From Balanoglossus misakiensis (lineage: Eukaryota; Hemichordata): a stretch of 64,000 nucleotides of DNA. The notes beneath the pieces were generated by a model. The model was not told where the DNA came from. It did no database searches and worked only from the letters and a program-made list of their open reading frames with translations. Positions within the stretch are counted from its first letter, which is position 1, and the number at the start of each line of letters is the position of its first letter. Positions 1 to 16,947 of this stretch are shown piece by piece. The stretch covers positions 8,742,001-8,806,000 of the forward strand of contig CM082590.2 in NCBI GenBank assembly GCA_040954595.2, given 5' to 3'. Position numbers and translations under genes: made by a program.

Positions 1-371
1 TTGTATTATATTTTAGTCTGTTGTATTCATTTTTGGTGAGCCACTTTATTAGTTATTAAAAAACCAGGTGTAATATTATATGATGCGAGAATTCTTGGCT
101 GACATGTCCGAGGTCAAAGGTCAGTCTCCATACTTGCCGTGGTATCGGAAGCGTACTAATTACACTTCCAGAATTCATCTGGAAGGGGTTGGGTTTCACG
201 GATCGGGGAAGATGGAAGCGTGTGAGAATAGTTTGTGTTAATTTAAGATCTCTGCCGGTTGCGTTGATGTCTGTCTGATTTCAGTGTGGGTCAAATGCGA
301 TTTCAGACTGTGAAATTCATGTCACTGTCGGCGGCCATTTTTTGGGTACACCCCAGTATATTCATGTACAG

Positions 372-574
372 TACTGTAAAACACTTTATTTTCGCGAGTT
401 AAAATTTTCACGATATCGAGAGAGGCCACTGTTTCGCGAGTACTAATTTTTGCGTTCTCTTATTTCATTCACTGCATCGTTATCTTCAAAAAAACTTTTT
501 ATTTACACGCTATTTTGGCTCTCGTGTATTTCGCGAAAATTTATTGCTCGCGAAAATAAAGTGTTTTTACAGTA
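372..574. mobile_element. MITE with long terminal inverted repeats, TA-flanked
   Basis: The left end TACTGTAAAACACTTTATTT is mirrored by the right end AAATAAAGTGTTTTTACAGTA (minus the last base), followed inward by CGCGAG/CTCGCG. It has no coding capacity. A relative with the same TTTTCGCGAG arms lies at 40775-40935 inside the ankyrin gene, and a fragment starts near 63117. The TA ends suggest a Tc1/mariner- or pogo-type source. Confidence 0.75.
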
Positions 575-807
575 TTCAAATTGACTGATACACTATAGGG
601 AGCCACGCACATAGGACAATAGCATGAGGTAACCTCGCGTTGACCTTACTTTCCCCCGTTTGTTTTATGTAGGTCCACCCACACTAGTGAAAAGATCATT
701 GATCTTTGTGAGATTTTAGAGATGAAACCTGCGTTTATCGCATGCCAAGCATTTTGATTTATAAATTGTCAACTTGTTTCAATGTTTTTGAACTGTTGAT
801 GTATATG

Positions 808-978
808 TACAGTTAAACCTGGCTATAGTGGCCAGTCAAGGGACGTTCCTAAACTGGCCATTATAGTCAGGTGGTCCTTATAGACAGGTCAATTAATGTA
901 CATGTTAATTGCATAGGGAGTGTAACAAAGTGGCCACTATATAGAGGTGGCCACTAACACTGGTTTGAGTGTTGTAAC
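808..978. mobile_element. Degenerate MITE, pogo-like ends
   Basis: It starts TACAGTTAAACCTGGCTATA and ends with a weaker inverted copy (GTGGCCACTAACACTGGTTT). The inner part repeats GTGGCC and its complement GGCCA, typical of a fold-back element. The start resembles the MITEs at 1609 and 11055, so it is probably the same superfamily. Confidence 0.5.
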
Positions 979-1608
979 CAGGCTCCTAGGCTCTTGACCT
1001 TTCTGGGGATGGTCAGCGCGGAAAAAATGTGTCTGCCAGTCAGTGGAATGCCTGCTTGTCTCGAATCTCAGTTCATTGAGAAAGGAAGTCTGGACGTACT
1101 TGCCACTCGCTGTACATGTAGCTGCAGATCAAGGAGGCCCATTGCCACGGCAACTAAACCAGATTTCGTCACCTTGGCAACAGATGCCAGTGTGTACTGG
1201 TCTCATTCAATGAGTCATTTTCGAGGCATCTGTAATTTTGGTTGTGAAATTTTTATGATGTTTGAACTAGTTTGAACTTAATTCGGGCGTGTGAGGTAAT
1301 TTGGAATAACTAGGGTAACAACATATCTGGCTGATTCGTGTCACTGATTTCCCCTATCTTCGTGATGGAATATTCCCCAAATGAATACAGAAGGTCAAGT
1401 AGGCCGCACCCATTTCCAATAAAAGGGGTGATTGCAGTCAAGTTGGTACACTAACCAACATTTCATAAAAGTGATCTGAGGAGAATGAAAATCTAGACAT
1501 GTTGACAAGATAATGTTTCAGGAGTAGAGATGTCAAACGTGCATATCATCTCACAGTGTCAATCGGGTGAACGCGAAGAAATAACGGCCATGAAAATATT
1601 TCGCTTGA

Positions 1609-1788
1609 TACAGTAAAACCTATCTAAACCGAACCCTGTCTAATCTGGAAACCTGTCTATACCGAACACAGTTTCCTGTCCCTTTGACATAGAACCACAT
1701 GTTAAAAGAACCTCTATAAACTGGACACCTGCAAACCGAACAATTTCTTCAGTCCCTTTGGTGTTCGGTTTAGACAGACTTCACTGTA
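1609..1788. mobile_element. MITE with TACAGTAAAACC ends
   Basis: The left end TACAGTAAAACCTATCTAAA is followed by CCGAAC. The right end, GTGTTCGGTTTAGACAG then CTTCACTGTA, is its inverted copy. Length is 180 bp with no open frame. The element is framed by TA, as expected for a Tc1/mariner/pogo-type insertion. Confidence 0.7.
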
Positions 1789-3921
1789 CATCATTTTTAC
1801 CCACAAAGAAGCAATATGCCATGGTGAGAATTAAGCTCACAAATAAATGGTTTACATATCGAGAAAATAAGTAACCAGTGTATAAGATAACATACCAGCT
1901 GTTGTATTGCTCAGATATTGATATAATTGTGGGAATCATATTAATTAACGTCCAAACTTGCAAAAGTGGTTGTTTTGGGGAGTATAAAAATGGGGTTGTA
2001 GAAATTATTTAAATTTGATCTCTGTAGGGTTGATTTCGCGCAGGAAAATGAGTAAAAATAAGGGTTGTACTTGTAATGAGAAGATAGATAGAGAAAAAAT
2101 GGTTGAGTGTAGATATGCTTGAGATATACATTTAGCTGTGACCCGAATCAATGACTGAACAGTATTCCATGACGAGGAAATTAATAACTGCCAACAGACA
2201 CAAAAGAGGCTCGGTCTTCGGGTGTGTAATTTCATCTAAGCGAAAAGGGAATTTTGAATGTCATTAATTTGCCGGCATTGTCACGGAATTGTTCTTTTAT
2301 TGCGAGATTAATACCCAAGATTATCATCCCCGCTGCTTCATTGATTATGTTAATTTAAATGTCCACTAATCGGGGTGTAGTGGATTGTCCTTTGATAATG
2401 CCAGTACAAGGTGTTAGGTGCGCACAGACAGGATAGAATGATGGTATTGAAAGTATGGATGGGTGAACAAAAGTGCATAGCGATAGTCGTACATGTCGTG
2501 TTCAGTGATGACCAGCAAAAAATGGACGAGCAAATGTTCGTTGCGATGTTGTGTTTATAGTACATTGACCAGCAAAAAAAGAAATGGCTGTCACCCCTAT
2601 TTCTCTGTATGTGGGTCGTTTCAACCCCAAAGACAACTTGTCATCATCGTTTAAAAAATTAACCATCATAACTTTTTCCATATTTTTGTGAAAATTTTGA
2701 TCAAAATCTGTGGGCAGTGGGAAGTTATGTCAACCTGGTCCAAAATTACGGAACATATTAGAGAAAAATGCATGAAAAATGAGAAAATGTTCACCAACGT
2801 TTTGACTGGAAAAAAATGTGCGTTCACAGGGTTAACTATAAGGTCAGACCATACCAGTGGAATATTCCGGGTAATTGAAACGTAGTGATAATCGTTAACA
2901 CAGAATTGGGTGTAACAGTAACTGTAAATTTAAATTCGGGACGCCGGGGTTACACATTTTCCTCCTGGTACGGCTTCATGGCGATCTGTCATCGTGCAGT
3001 AAACTTGTGGTTGGCCGTCTCTGTATGGGTGTAATAAAAAATGATTGAAGGAAATTAAAGCGAGTCTGCTTGAGATCACCGGCATGTGTGTGTACAACAC
3101 GGACATTTATTGCTTCCACATTGGTTTCTATGGCGCCTGTTTCCATACCACCAGAGCTGGTCTGTTTCATGGCTGACAGACTCGCCAGGTTTTGACCTCT
3201 GACCTCTGAAATATATGCGTACGCCCCCTTTCCTCACTGATCTGTTTCACGCGTGATAGGTTCGCCCGATTGACCTCTGACACGGGGAGAAACATGCAAG
3301 GGAACACGACTATCTAGGGCCTACCCCGGCCGGAGGTTTCGAGCCCCGGCTGCAGAGTTGAGTTGTTGGCGAGCGTAAACAGGTTTTATGTAGGCCTAGT
3401 CGCAATTGATCGCCTCTAGAATTGATTTGCGGTGGTTTTGAAAATAAAATTAAAGAACGGTGTCAGCAGCCAAGTAACGAAGCAAAATATGCATAAATTA
3501 ATAATTCCAGTTCCAAAGAACGGCCACACCTTACATACACAGAGACTTTTTGAATGCCCTGTATTCTAGATAATAGGAGACATTGAAATACAATATTGAT
3601 AACATGGCCTTTACAGGTATTGCATTGTCACTGCCAAGCTCAAGGGCATTGCCAAGTTCGTTCTGCATCATTGCCAAGGTCAAAGTATCAGGTTGCCAAG
3701 GACTTGTCATAGCACTGTCATTATCACATTGGCCCGTACAAGGTTGAGGGGCATATATGTAAAACCGGTCTATTCTTTTGCCAATACAAGCATGACCTTA
3801 TCATAACTTCCTCAATTGCTTCAAGATTTTCCTGAAAACTTCCTGGATATTTGCAAAGTCTTGCAACCGGTTTTCTGTATGACAATCATGTCATACACAT
3901 GTTGATTTGTTTACCTGCTAT

Positions 3922-3993
3922 ATTACCATAGCAACAGTGTCGATTTTATCTGATTTTACCAAAGCAATAGTGTGAAGCTGTTACTATAGCAAC
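3922..3993 (+). promoter_or_regulatory. Two X-box (RFX)-like motifs
   Basis: ATTACCATAGCAAC (3922-3935) and GTTACTATAGCAAC (3980-3993) resemble the palindromic RFX consensus GTNRCCNNRGYAAC; the second has one mismatch. They lie in the presumed G-alpha-q intron. Motif matches alone do not show function. Confidence 0.3.
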
Positions 3994-4556
3994 AAGATAG
4001 ACATTTTTGTCTTATGATAGCCACTGTAGCAACGGTGGCCTTTTTCTCAAACTGACATAAAACAAAACCCTGTTTCCAAGCATATCGTAGATGTGAATTC
4101 TGAAAGGTCACGTGTTTCCAAGTATTTGTTCATAATTTATCCATGCTTCTTGGGGGTGGGGTGGTGGTGAGTTATCATTAATTGAGAAAAAAAACGTTGA
4201 ATTCTCAGAAACGTCTTGTACCTGGTCACCTATTTGCGAGTGAAGTGATCGAGGTGTTAGGATCTCTTCCGAGTACAGACCATGGGGTAGGAACCTTTCC
4301 GGTGTTTCGTCTTTTTTTAGTTCTCACAAATAAACTCCGGGGATGGGGGAGGGATTGAATTGAGGGTGTTTCCTCCCCTATGCACAGTTTTCAGGAGAAT
4401 TTGGAATTATTTGTGGAGATTTGTTGACTGAAAAAAACGTGTTATTCCCCCTACCCCTATAGAGTGTGAAAATCCGGGCGTGGTTTCACCGATGTCAATT
4501 TTACCGTCTGCAATGACCGATCTGGAATTCTCCGCCGTTGTAGACTAGTCTAGTTC

Positions 4557-4722
4557 AGTGTTTTTGCTAAGGTTGGGGAACATTGGTAATGGATTTGGGA
4601 AGCCCGGTAACATTTCTATAACCCCCTAATATAACTACATTGATACACCCAGGGGAACCCTGGTAAAATGACTGGGGAACTCTGGTTGATTTTACCTAGG
4701 TACCGCCCTTAACAAAAACACT
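4557..4722 (+). mobile_element. hAT-like MITE, copy 1
   Basis: The ends are AGTGTTTTTGCTAAGG and CCCTTAACAAAAACACT. The flanks TCTAGTTC and TGTAGTTT look like a diverged 8-bp target duplication, the hAT signature. A close copy is at 31304-31473 and degraded ones at about 6175-6314 and 26957-27086. It is non-coding. Confidence 0.65.
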
Positions 4723-5315
4723 GTAGTTTCCGCCACATGCGAGAATTAGTGTGAGGGTTCTCTCTCTCTTGGCTGTGAAGTGTGGGCCACTGTTCCGATA
4801 AATCATTACGGCCCTCGCAGGGCATATAGTAATCAGATGTCAGTTGCTTGTACGGAATTAGGTCAGTTCAAACGCTGACATTTTCCGGGTATAATGAGCG
4901 AGAAAAAAAAACGACCGGAGCACTGTTCCGAGGTACACTCTGTATTCCGTCTCTGCCTATGATGAAATTGGATTAATTCTTGTGGTTTTTTCGTGGTTGG
5001 GTTAATTTTCGTGGAAATGTCGCGAAGTGTCCGTGAATGAATGATTTATGGGTGAGCACTGTCAAGGTTATCTGAATGAGCATCGGAGCGTTTCTTGCTT
5101 GAATATCACATGAAAATAAAAATCCAATTTTTTGTGATTATTCTCTCTTAAGTCTGTGTCAAGGTGTTTTTGAAAAATGCTCGAGAAATAGGCCCTTTTG
5201 AAATATTACTTGTATAAATTATTTGGTTATTCTAATTCATTGGTTTAAATATTTTTGCTTATTTTATGCATAATGATTATTCATGTTGAGCAGTTTTAAT
5301 TTGTAAAATTAGTTG

Positions 5316-5350
5316 AACCCTTTCACCACCATGGTTTGGTCCAACATTAT
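5316..5350 (+). mobile_element. Fragment of CCCTTTCACC MITE
   Basis: GAACCCTTTCACCACCATGG followed by TTTGGTCCAA is the left end of the short TTAA-flanked family seen complete at 18082-18174. The right half is missing. Confidence 0.45.
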
Positions 5351-6023
5351 TACAACCAGAAAATGTCAAACCTGTAATTTCTGTGAAATTTGACAAGTAC
5401 TATCCTACACAGCTGTTGGCATGGTAACCAAGTGTAACCAGAAAATGTCAATTATTATGAAATTTTGATAAGTACAGCCTTTGGCATGGTAATGAGTTGT
5501 AAGATGGTAATAAGATATGAACAGAAAATGTCAATAAACGTGAAATGTTCTGAAACAGACAATGCAGTTTCATACAGCTTTGCACGCTTAGACCCAGTAA
5601 ATGTTACTTTTTAAGCGTAAAATCTTGCGTGAAAACTGTTCAAAAGTGTTTTGGAAGATGCAGAAGGATTTTCACAATTTGATTGGGTATTGAGCATGTA
5701 GTTTTCAGTCCTAGTGGTTGTGAACGAGTATTTTGGAAATGTACAAGATTTTTGACGATTGAGTGTGAAGCATGTAATGATGATTCCTGTTGGTGTTTTG
5801 CCAGACACAGACAGACAGCATTGGGAAGCTCCTTTCGTTAAAACAACACAGGTTTTCCGTTTGTCATCAAATCTGCCCGCAAGAGGCCCGAATAAATTTG
5901 TTTGCCATGTGCGTTGGCTGCTTCCTGCTGTCGACTTGTGTTACAGACATGAGGTCATCTGGGGTGACGATCTCCGACCGAGGAGTGGGTCAGACATTCC
6001 AGTTGAGTTGACTTCTCGTGGGG

Positions 6024-6170
6024 CGTGGTCACATGGGCTGCTGTCATGGTAACGGGTGGGAGTGGTTTCGGGTGTGGTCACATGGGCTGCTGTCATGGTA
6101 ACTGTTGTGAGTGGTTTCGGGTGTGGTCACATGGGCTGCTGTCATGGTAACAGATATGACTGGTTTCGGA
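6024..6170 (+). repeat. 49-bp tandem repeat, 3 copies
   Basis: GTGGTCACATGGGCTGCTGT, then CATGGTAAC and a variable tail ending GGTTTCGG, occurs at 6024, 6073 and 6122. The spacing is exactly 49 bp, and only the tail before GGTTTCGG varies. Confidence 0.85.
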
Positions 6171-6174
6171 TGGG

Positions 6175-6314
6175 TACCCAGGTAAACGTTACCATGGTTC
6201 CCTAGGCATTTTAGCACAATTCACCCTTGTACATGTATATCAATTCTGTCATATAAGAAGTGTTACTGGGGTTCCCAAATCTTCCGCCAATGTTCTCCAA
6301 CCTCAGCAAAGACA
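6175..6314 (-). mobile_element. Degraded hAT-like MITE, inverse orientation
   Basis: Read on the minus strand it follows the 4557 element: the AAAGACACT end, then TTCCCAAATC and a region like TACCATGGTTCCC. Internal identity is low, so the boundaries are approximate. Confidence 0.4.
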
Positions 6315-6333
6315 CTGGTTGTGGACACTGTTT

Positions 6334-6347
6334 GTTGCCATAGTAAC
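6334..6347 (+). promoter_or_regulatory. X-box (RFX)-like motif, full consensus
   Basis: GTTGCCATAGTAAC matches the 14-bp RFX consensus GTNRCCATRGYAAC at every position. It is the third such motif within 2.4 kb. Function is not shown. Confidence 0.35.
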
Positions 6348-6992
6348 TGGCGACACAGACTTTATCTTGTGTTGTGTGGTTTTATTTTGTTTTGCAAGAT
6401 TTGGGAACAGTAGGGCTGTTCAGAAGAAATTTGAAGCAATAGGCACATAGTGCGTTGTTTTGTTATACAGTATGCATTGCGTTCATAGATGTTTTCTATG
6501 TAGGACAGTTTGACCTCGTCTATGGTGCTAGTGGTGTATAAATTGTGTGTACATTTATAACAGGAAAGAAAAACTTGTCTGTATTTGACAGGTCTTTCTA
6601 CGGTAAAGCAATCTCATTCCTGGAGGGACAATAGCTCGCACTTTTGACGCACAATTGAAAAATGTCTTTTGAAGGACGAACAGAAAAAAACGACAAGATA
6701 TAAACGCGTTTTCATAGTAGATTTATTCCGATTGAGGTGAGCTGTCATGGGGAAGGTAAACACGGTCGCTGTTTGTAAACCAATGATTTCAATCATCACA
6801 TAAATTATTGATATTTTTTGGTTATGATAATAGCTAGTGTTATAATGGAAATATATTTGACTTCCATACAACAATACCTTGTCCTCAAAATTAATGTTTT
6901 CTCTCCGTGCATATTAGATTATGATAATTTTCTGAGAGTCCTTGTACATATTTTGTAATCACTTTTCTATTATATTTATTATTTGTTTAATC

Positions 6993-7050
6993 TTAACCCT
7001 TTCACCACCATGGTTCAGTCCAAACCCATTGTTTTCTATGGTAAGGTTTG
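6993..7050 (+). mobile_element. Partial CCCTTTCACC MITE
   Basis: TTAACCCTTTCACCACCATG is followed by the family body (CCAAACCCATTGTTTTCTATGG). The right inverted repeat is absent, so this is a truncated copy of the element complete at 18082. Confidence 0.55.
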
Positions 7051-7333
7051 CGATTTGTGCGAACCAGACTGTATTTATTAGAACAGACCTGCCAATGGCA
7101 GAAAAGAGTCAGAGATCCGACTTGAGACTTTTTACGCTATGATCTATTTTGTGACAACTTTTTGCACTACGATCTAATTTTTTTCCACTGCAGTCTATTT
7201 TTGACAACTTTGTACGCTGTTTTGTATTTTGCGATTGATATCAACACCATTTTCGCGCCTTGCGCGCGTTTTTCAATAATATCAGATACTGACCTCGTGA
7301 TTTTTCTGTTTTTCCGGTTTATAGGAGTTACAG

Positions 7334-11507
<4,174 letters not shown>

Positions 11508-11969
11508 TGTCACTGCCAAGTCTATGCGTACCAAGACCACGAGTGCGTCAAACTTCTGTGGGGTTGTCCAATATCACCCCCCTCACAGACCTTAGGATTA
11601 TAGACAGCTAACTCCCCCCCGAGGGAAATAAACCGGACTTTTGTTCATCTCCTAAAGCCCACTTTAGGAGGTGGTTAACCCGGACTGTCCCATTAAGTTG
11701 TGGGGGTGTCTGATCTACTTTTATTCAATGTGCGTACAAGTGTTTATACCTGCTTTCAAAAGCTCTGAAATAACAAATCATGAGAAAGTTTTTAAAAAAA
11801 AAAATGAGATGAAATTATTGAGCTCTTCGGAGCGTTTGCAGTAACACACATACAAAATAATCATTGTTTAATTTACAAGGGAAATTTTTTGTGACGATAA
11901 AGTGCAATGTTTCCTTTGCTAGTTTTATTGACACTGTCTAGAAGTAAATAAGTGTGTAGAGAGAATAAA
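11508..11969 (+). other. GNAQ: Probable G-alpha-q 3' UTR with two poly(A) signals
   Basis: AATAAA occurs at 11627-11632 and 11964-11969. The sequence between has no coding potential. Which signal is used, or whether the UTR runs further, cannot be told from sequence. Confidence 0.55.
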
Positions 11970-12007
11970 AAAACTGAATTTATCAGTCAGCGGTCCGAAT
12001 TGAATTT

Positions 12008-12035
12008 CCCCCCCCCCCCCCCCCCCCCCCCCCCC
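12008..12035 (+). repeat. Poly(C) run of 28
   Basis: Uninterrupted C run just after the presumed G-alpha-q 3' end. Length is unreliable in most sequencing. Confidence 0.95.
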
Positions 12036-12701
12036 AGGGTCTCGCTCGTCGACTTTGCGACGCATCTGAGACGAGTTTAAGCCACTGGTACTCACTGTAC
12101 TATCACAAATTGGGGGTTAGTATCCGTTGACGACGTTTGTCGACTTTTCTTTGGTTTTTTCCTTCCTTCATACCCCCCAAGCCCCTCGTGTTTCTGCACT
12201 GTGATATAGCTCTGTAGAGCCCCAAATCATTGATGTATGTAAAACAAAGATCTTAGGGGTAAAAAAAAAACAGAAAAAACATTGTACCACTTGTTGAACA
12301 GTTCAGATTTTTGCCAGTTTTTGCTACTATGTTTAATGAGAAATTTTGAAAAAAAAAGACAAAAAAAATTACGTGAGTTGAACCATGTATATGATATGAA
12401 TTTTTTGTCGACCTTTTGTAGTAAGCATAAAAGTCTTATCCCGTTGCGAATAGAAAATTACCCTATTTTGATGTTGATTTTTATTAATTTCTACATTAAA
12501 TCTCTGTGGAGTTGCGAATCTTCAGTATCTTTGGACATTGAATATATTTCTTTGTACACTATCATATGAGAGGTTTTTTACGTCACACCTAATGTGAGAG
12601 AGTTTTTAAAAACAAGGTTAGAACATGCGAGCAAGCCAGTCTGTTGTATGTAGTCTTTTAACTAGTGTAAGTGTCAGAGCGCTGTGCTGTAGCAGAACTC
12701 A

Positions 12702-12834
12702 GACAGACAGACAGACACACACGCACAGACACACACACATACACACACACACACATACATACATACACACATACATACATACATACATACATACATACAT
12801 ACATACATACATACATACATACATACATACACAC

Positions 12835-12889
<55 letters not shown>
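12702..12889 (+). repeat. Compound CA / CATA microsatellite
   Basis: (CAGA), (CA), (CATA) and again (CA) tracts in series. Open frames here are dipeptide artefacts. Confidence 0.97.
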
Positions 12890-12893
<4 letters not shown>

Positions 12894-15800
12894 ATCATCT
12901 TCTTTCATGTGTTGGAAGACCCACAGCTCCAGTGGCAGGCTAGCAAACATAGTTTTTAGACGAACGAATGTAATTATAAAAAGAGACGCTTTTTATGTTC
13001 ACTGAATGTATTAAATCAAATCGTCGTTGGTCACACTTTGGTCGCTCACAACGATTTTAGTGCCAGCAGTTTATGCTTTGAATGATATATTTCTGATTAA
13101 CTTAAAGAGTCCACTGGTACAGAGAGATAGAGTGAACATGGGTCAACCCCCTAGCTTCTTAATATTACGCAAAAAAAACGAACTATTGTAAACTTTTTTA
13201 TCAGACCTATGATAGTGGTACGAAATGTTGAGTGTAGTTAGTTTGTAACTTCTTTCCTCTACTGTTGGACATTTTTTGTCATGTGACGATTTGTGAAAGT
13301 GTGCATTCCTGTGTACTACAGCATACCTGAGCAGATTAAACACCGTTATTTTTTTTGTTTTTATTGTAAAGTAGATACAGCAAGGCTTAAAGAATTTACC
13401 TATCTGCGAATTTCAGAAAATTTGTAGGCATTCTAGACTCTTCAGATTATAATCAGAACTTTTTTAACGGAAGACAAGGGATGTCTGAGAACTCAGTGAC
13501 ATTTTTCATGTAAGCTAGGGAGCTTTTTGCATTTAGGTTGTCATTGATTTGGGTCACGAGGGGAGATTCAGAATTCACTGCCGTTAATGGTAGAGTACAT
13601 TTTCACAGCAGATGACCACTTTTTCTTTAAAAGTTAGGGAGTTCGAGAAGTAGGGAAGGGGGATAATCTGACATCATCATGCAGGTGGATCTCACTGTGG
13701 ATAAATTAAGGAATGGCTTTTTTTTACTTCCAAATTTTGCCCGCGTAGTCATTATGGGACCAATTCCTGAAAAGATGTGCGCAAAAGTGGTAAGAAAACC
13801 ATTGCTTCTTTCAGTCTTGTATCCATGCAGACCGAAACATGCGCTACCTGACCAGAACCATCAGTTGTTTTGCCCTCAGACTTTTGAAAGCTTTTTGGGT
13901 TCAATGTCAGTTTGAAACGTCTTCAACTCAATGTGCCAAAATACAGCAAAAGTCTATGCTTCTCGCCTCCCTAGTTGGTTAATAGAAGTTACTACTGCTT
14001 GACGTCTCCCTAGAGGTAAACAAATTACATGCAAAAGTCTCCCTAGATTAGTTGTGAAAAATTCAAGACCCCCTAAGTTAGGGTGTAGTGATATGACGAT
14101 GTGCCAACAGAGAATGAAAAAAACGTTGTTTTTTAAGCCTTGATTTTTGTCAGTAACAATTTTTTTTTTATCGGAAATGTTTATTTTGCTCAGGTATGGA
14201 TGATAATTGGGTCACTGAAAAGGAATATGTGATTGATAATTGTGTCTATTTTATAGAATGTTGTCCTTTTACTGTGCCGTCTTTTGATGTTCATGTACTG
14301 TAGTTGATTTTTATGCGCCACGGGAAAGAATCAACTCTTTTTAGCTTTAACAAGAAACAGACTGTACCTCATATTCAAGTTGTGAAGCAAAAAAAATTTT
14401 ATTTTTAGGGGCCGTCGGAAAATTCACTGCCTTTTTCGGGGAGTGTTTAATGGCAGCATCTCATTGGTTGGCAGCCAGCTAACTGGGCACCCCCCTAGGT
14501 TACTGATTAAAAGTTGACCAGATGAATTCCTAATAGACACCCTAGGTGGTGAAAATTGGCTCATGAATATGCATAATGATCCCCTAGGTTAATATATTTG
14601 ACATGGATTTTTCATGCCTGACTTTTTTCCTCTCAGCACTTGCACAAGTCCAAAGAAGTTTCACATTTAATCTGTTTTGTAACAAAACCAGTCGTGTAAT
14701 TTATGAGCAGGTTATTATTGTTGACGGACGAATGTACTTTCTGGTTCAGTAACTTTTATATCGTTTTTTTTTAAGCTGTGACGTGGAATGGCTCGCAGTC
14801 ATGTGGGTCCTAGAGTTTTGTGGTTATGTTTCTGTTCTTGCTTTCGTGGCCGGGTTAAGGGGCCCTGTTTTGCAAGAATAGAAACAGAACTGAAATAGCG
14901 GCCATTTTCTGCAACGGGCGACCTTTGAACTGAACAAAAATTAAGGACAACTCAAAACCGGTTTCAGTTGCCAGGGTTCCCCGTTGCCGAGAATGGTCAT
15001 ATCAGTGACACTCACCTTAAGGGGTGTACGGACAGTGTTGACTTCACAAACAGTTCTTTTCCTGGTCATTTATGCATTGCTTCACCCCTATTTCCAAATC
15101 TTCAAGTCCAATCAAACCATTGAAATCAATGGGGTGAAACCAAAGAATCGCAGGGAGAGAGGGGCGAGATTGAACTTTCTGTAACACCAGGGTCTTAGTT
15201 ATTTTTTTCTGCCTTCCTCTAGAAAAGATTTAAAAAAGAAAATATTTAAAAAAAGAATGAAAAAAATAAGAAAAAACTTCCTCTATTTCAGACTTAATGG
15301 ATATTTCTATGTTCACGGCTGCATGCCAACATGAATTTTTATAAACATGTGAATTAACTTATTTTTCATTAGATATAAGGTTATGAGAAGGGTCGGTTTA
15401 CCAGGTGGTTGCAAGATAATATTATAATGACCTGTGGGTCGTTTGTGTGTGCAAGAGTAAAACAACTCATTTCTTGCAAATATCTGGTAAACTGACATTT
15501 TCCTTCAGTTTTGACTTCGCAAGAAAAACCCAAACTCATGTCACCTATTTGTGGTCGAGTATCCCTTTGGCAAAGTCAAATTCACAGCAAACTTTACATG
15601 CAGGAAAAAAAAAAAGCCCACTGCAGAAAACTGGTCATATTCGGAAAGCTGTTCATTTTGTTTACAGAAATGGTCAGGTCACAATATTTTGTAGTCGCGT
15701 CAATTTATTCGAGGAATGTGCCAATTTTTTGGCACGCATGTTACAGGGTGTTTACAGTGTAGCGAGAAAAAAGTTATGCTTTCTGATATAAATCTTGCAA

Positions 15801-16297
15801 GAGGGTGAGATTCCCCTTCCAAGGGATACTTGACTACAGTGTTGACTTGATTGTGGGGTTTCCTACTCAAGGAGGCAGGGAAATGTTTATTTGTAGATTC
15901 TGAGATTTTTAGGGGAGTACAGCATTTCCTGTGTAAATGTAGTTCACTTTTTTTTTCTGTGTGTAGTGCATCGGCCAAAGACTGAAACCTGTTGAAATGT
16001 GCCAAACTTTGGGAAACATTTATGCCACTGTCAACTACACAGAATGAATGAGAAATATTTGGGTGAAACTGGCCACCGGTCTGGCATAGTGCTGTCTGTT
16101 GTGCTACCCTGTCGAAAAATTTCTCATTCTATTTGCGTGATAACTATATAACCTTCAAGCTGTAAAACCCACTTGTAATTTATTTGCATATTCATGATGA
16201 TTCAAATCATATCAGCCAATCAGGGATTTGTATGGTAATTTGCATATTCATGTGTTTTGCTGAGCCTGAGAGTGATGGACATGACAACAATCTTCGC
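12890..16297. other. Intergenic, no gene seen
   Basis: No frame has coding character and no splice-bounded conserved peptide was found. From about 13960 to 14600 a short CCCTAGGTTA-like motif recurs irregularly, perhaps a decayed repeat. Confidence 0.5.
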
Positions 16298-16385
16298 ACC
16301 CTTTCATCGCCATGGTTCAATCCAAACCATTGTTTTGTATGGTGAGGTTGGACCTCTAAATAGGGAACTGGGGGTGAAAGGGTTA
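16298..16385 (+). mobile_element. piggyBac-like MITE, CCCTTTCA family
   Basis: CCCTTTCATCGCCATGG to GGGGGTGAAAGGGTTAA. The right TTAA is present and the left has mutated. Sister of 18082-18174. Confidence 0.65.
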
Positions 16386-16776
16386 AAAACAAGAGTTTTA
16401 TTTGTAAAGAGGCTTTTCTTTCCAAATGTGAACACTGCCGACTCCAAGCTCAGACGAATTTTTTGAACGTCCATCTTCCCTGTTGATAAAAACTGCCAAG
16501 TACCTTGAAGTTTGATAAACAAAAGATCTTGATTGTCTGCCAGTGAGGGCACATGTCACTGTCCCAGTTGTTAGACAACTTTGAAGTTGAATTTGAAAGT
16601 CAACGGTTTTCTTTTTTCACTGTTTAAAGTGAGATGAAATAATGACAAAAAAAAATCTTGCCCCCTTGTACAGTCTCGCCAATTTTCACCGAGTCACTGA
16701 TTGCAAAACTGCTATTTCCTGAAATTCTTGGATTGCGCAAGCCATGTTTATTCTTAGTGATGTATGTTAATTTATG

Positions 16777-16947
16777 TTAAAGGTTCATGGTCACTTATGG
16801 AAATTTAGCCACAATTTATGTTGAAAGTTGAGATCTAGCCATTCACAGATTTTCAGTGGGTGGCTTAGCGAACAAAGTGTTCTTCTTTATGGTCAAAGAC
16901 ATACAATTTTGACCATTTGTAAATTAGAAGTGACTGTATTCCTTTAA
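16777..16947 (+). mobile_element. TTAA-flanked MITE, intact copy
   Basis: TTAAAGGTTCATGGTCACTT at the left is mirrored by AGAAGTGACTGTATTCCTTT and TTAA at the right. 171 bp, non-coding; it defines the empty form of the nested element at 10937. Confidence 0.75.

Larger units (their letters stand above)
1..7333 (+). other. Probable intron 2 of the G-alpha-q gene (partial)
   Basis: No coding exon is recognisable here. The next exon (7334) continues a G-alpha-q protein at about residue 108, so exons 1 and 2, which carry the GTGESGKS P-loop, should lie left of the window; I found no trace of them here. The stretch holds several MITEs, a 49-bp tandem repeat and X-box-like motifs, listed separately. 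That the whole stretch is a single intron is inference. Confidence 0.6.

Noticed and set aside
12625-13005. Open frames rich in His-Thr or Cys-Val
   Set aside because: Translations of CA/CATA repeats.
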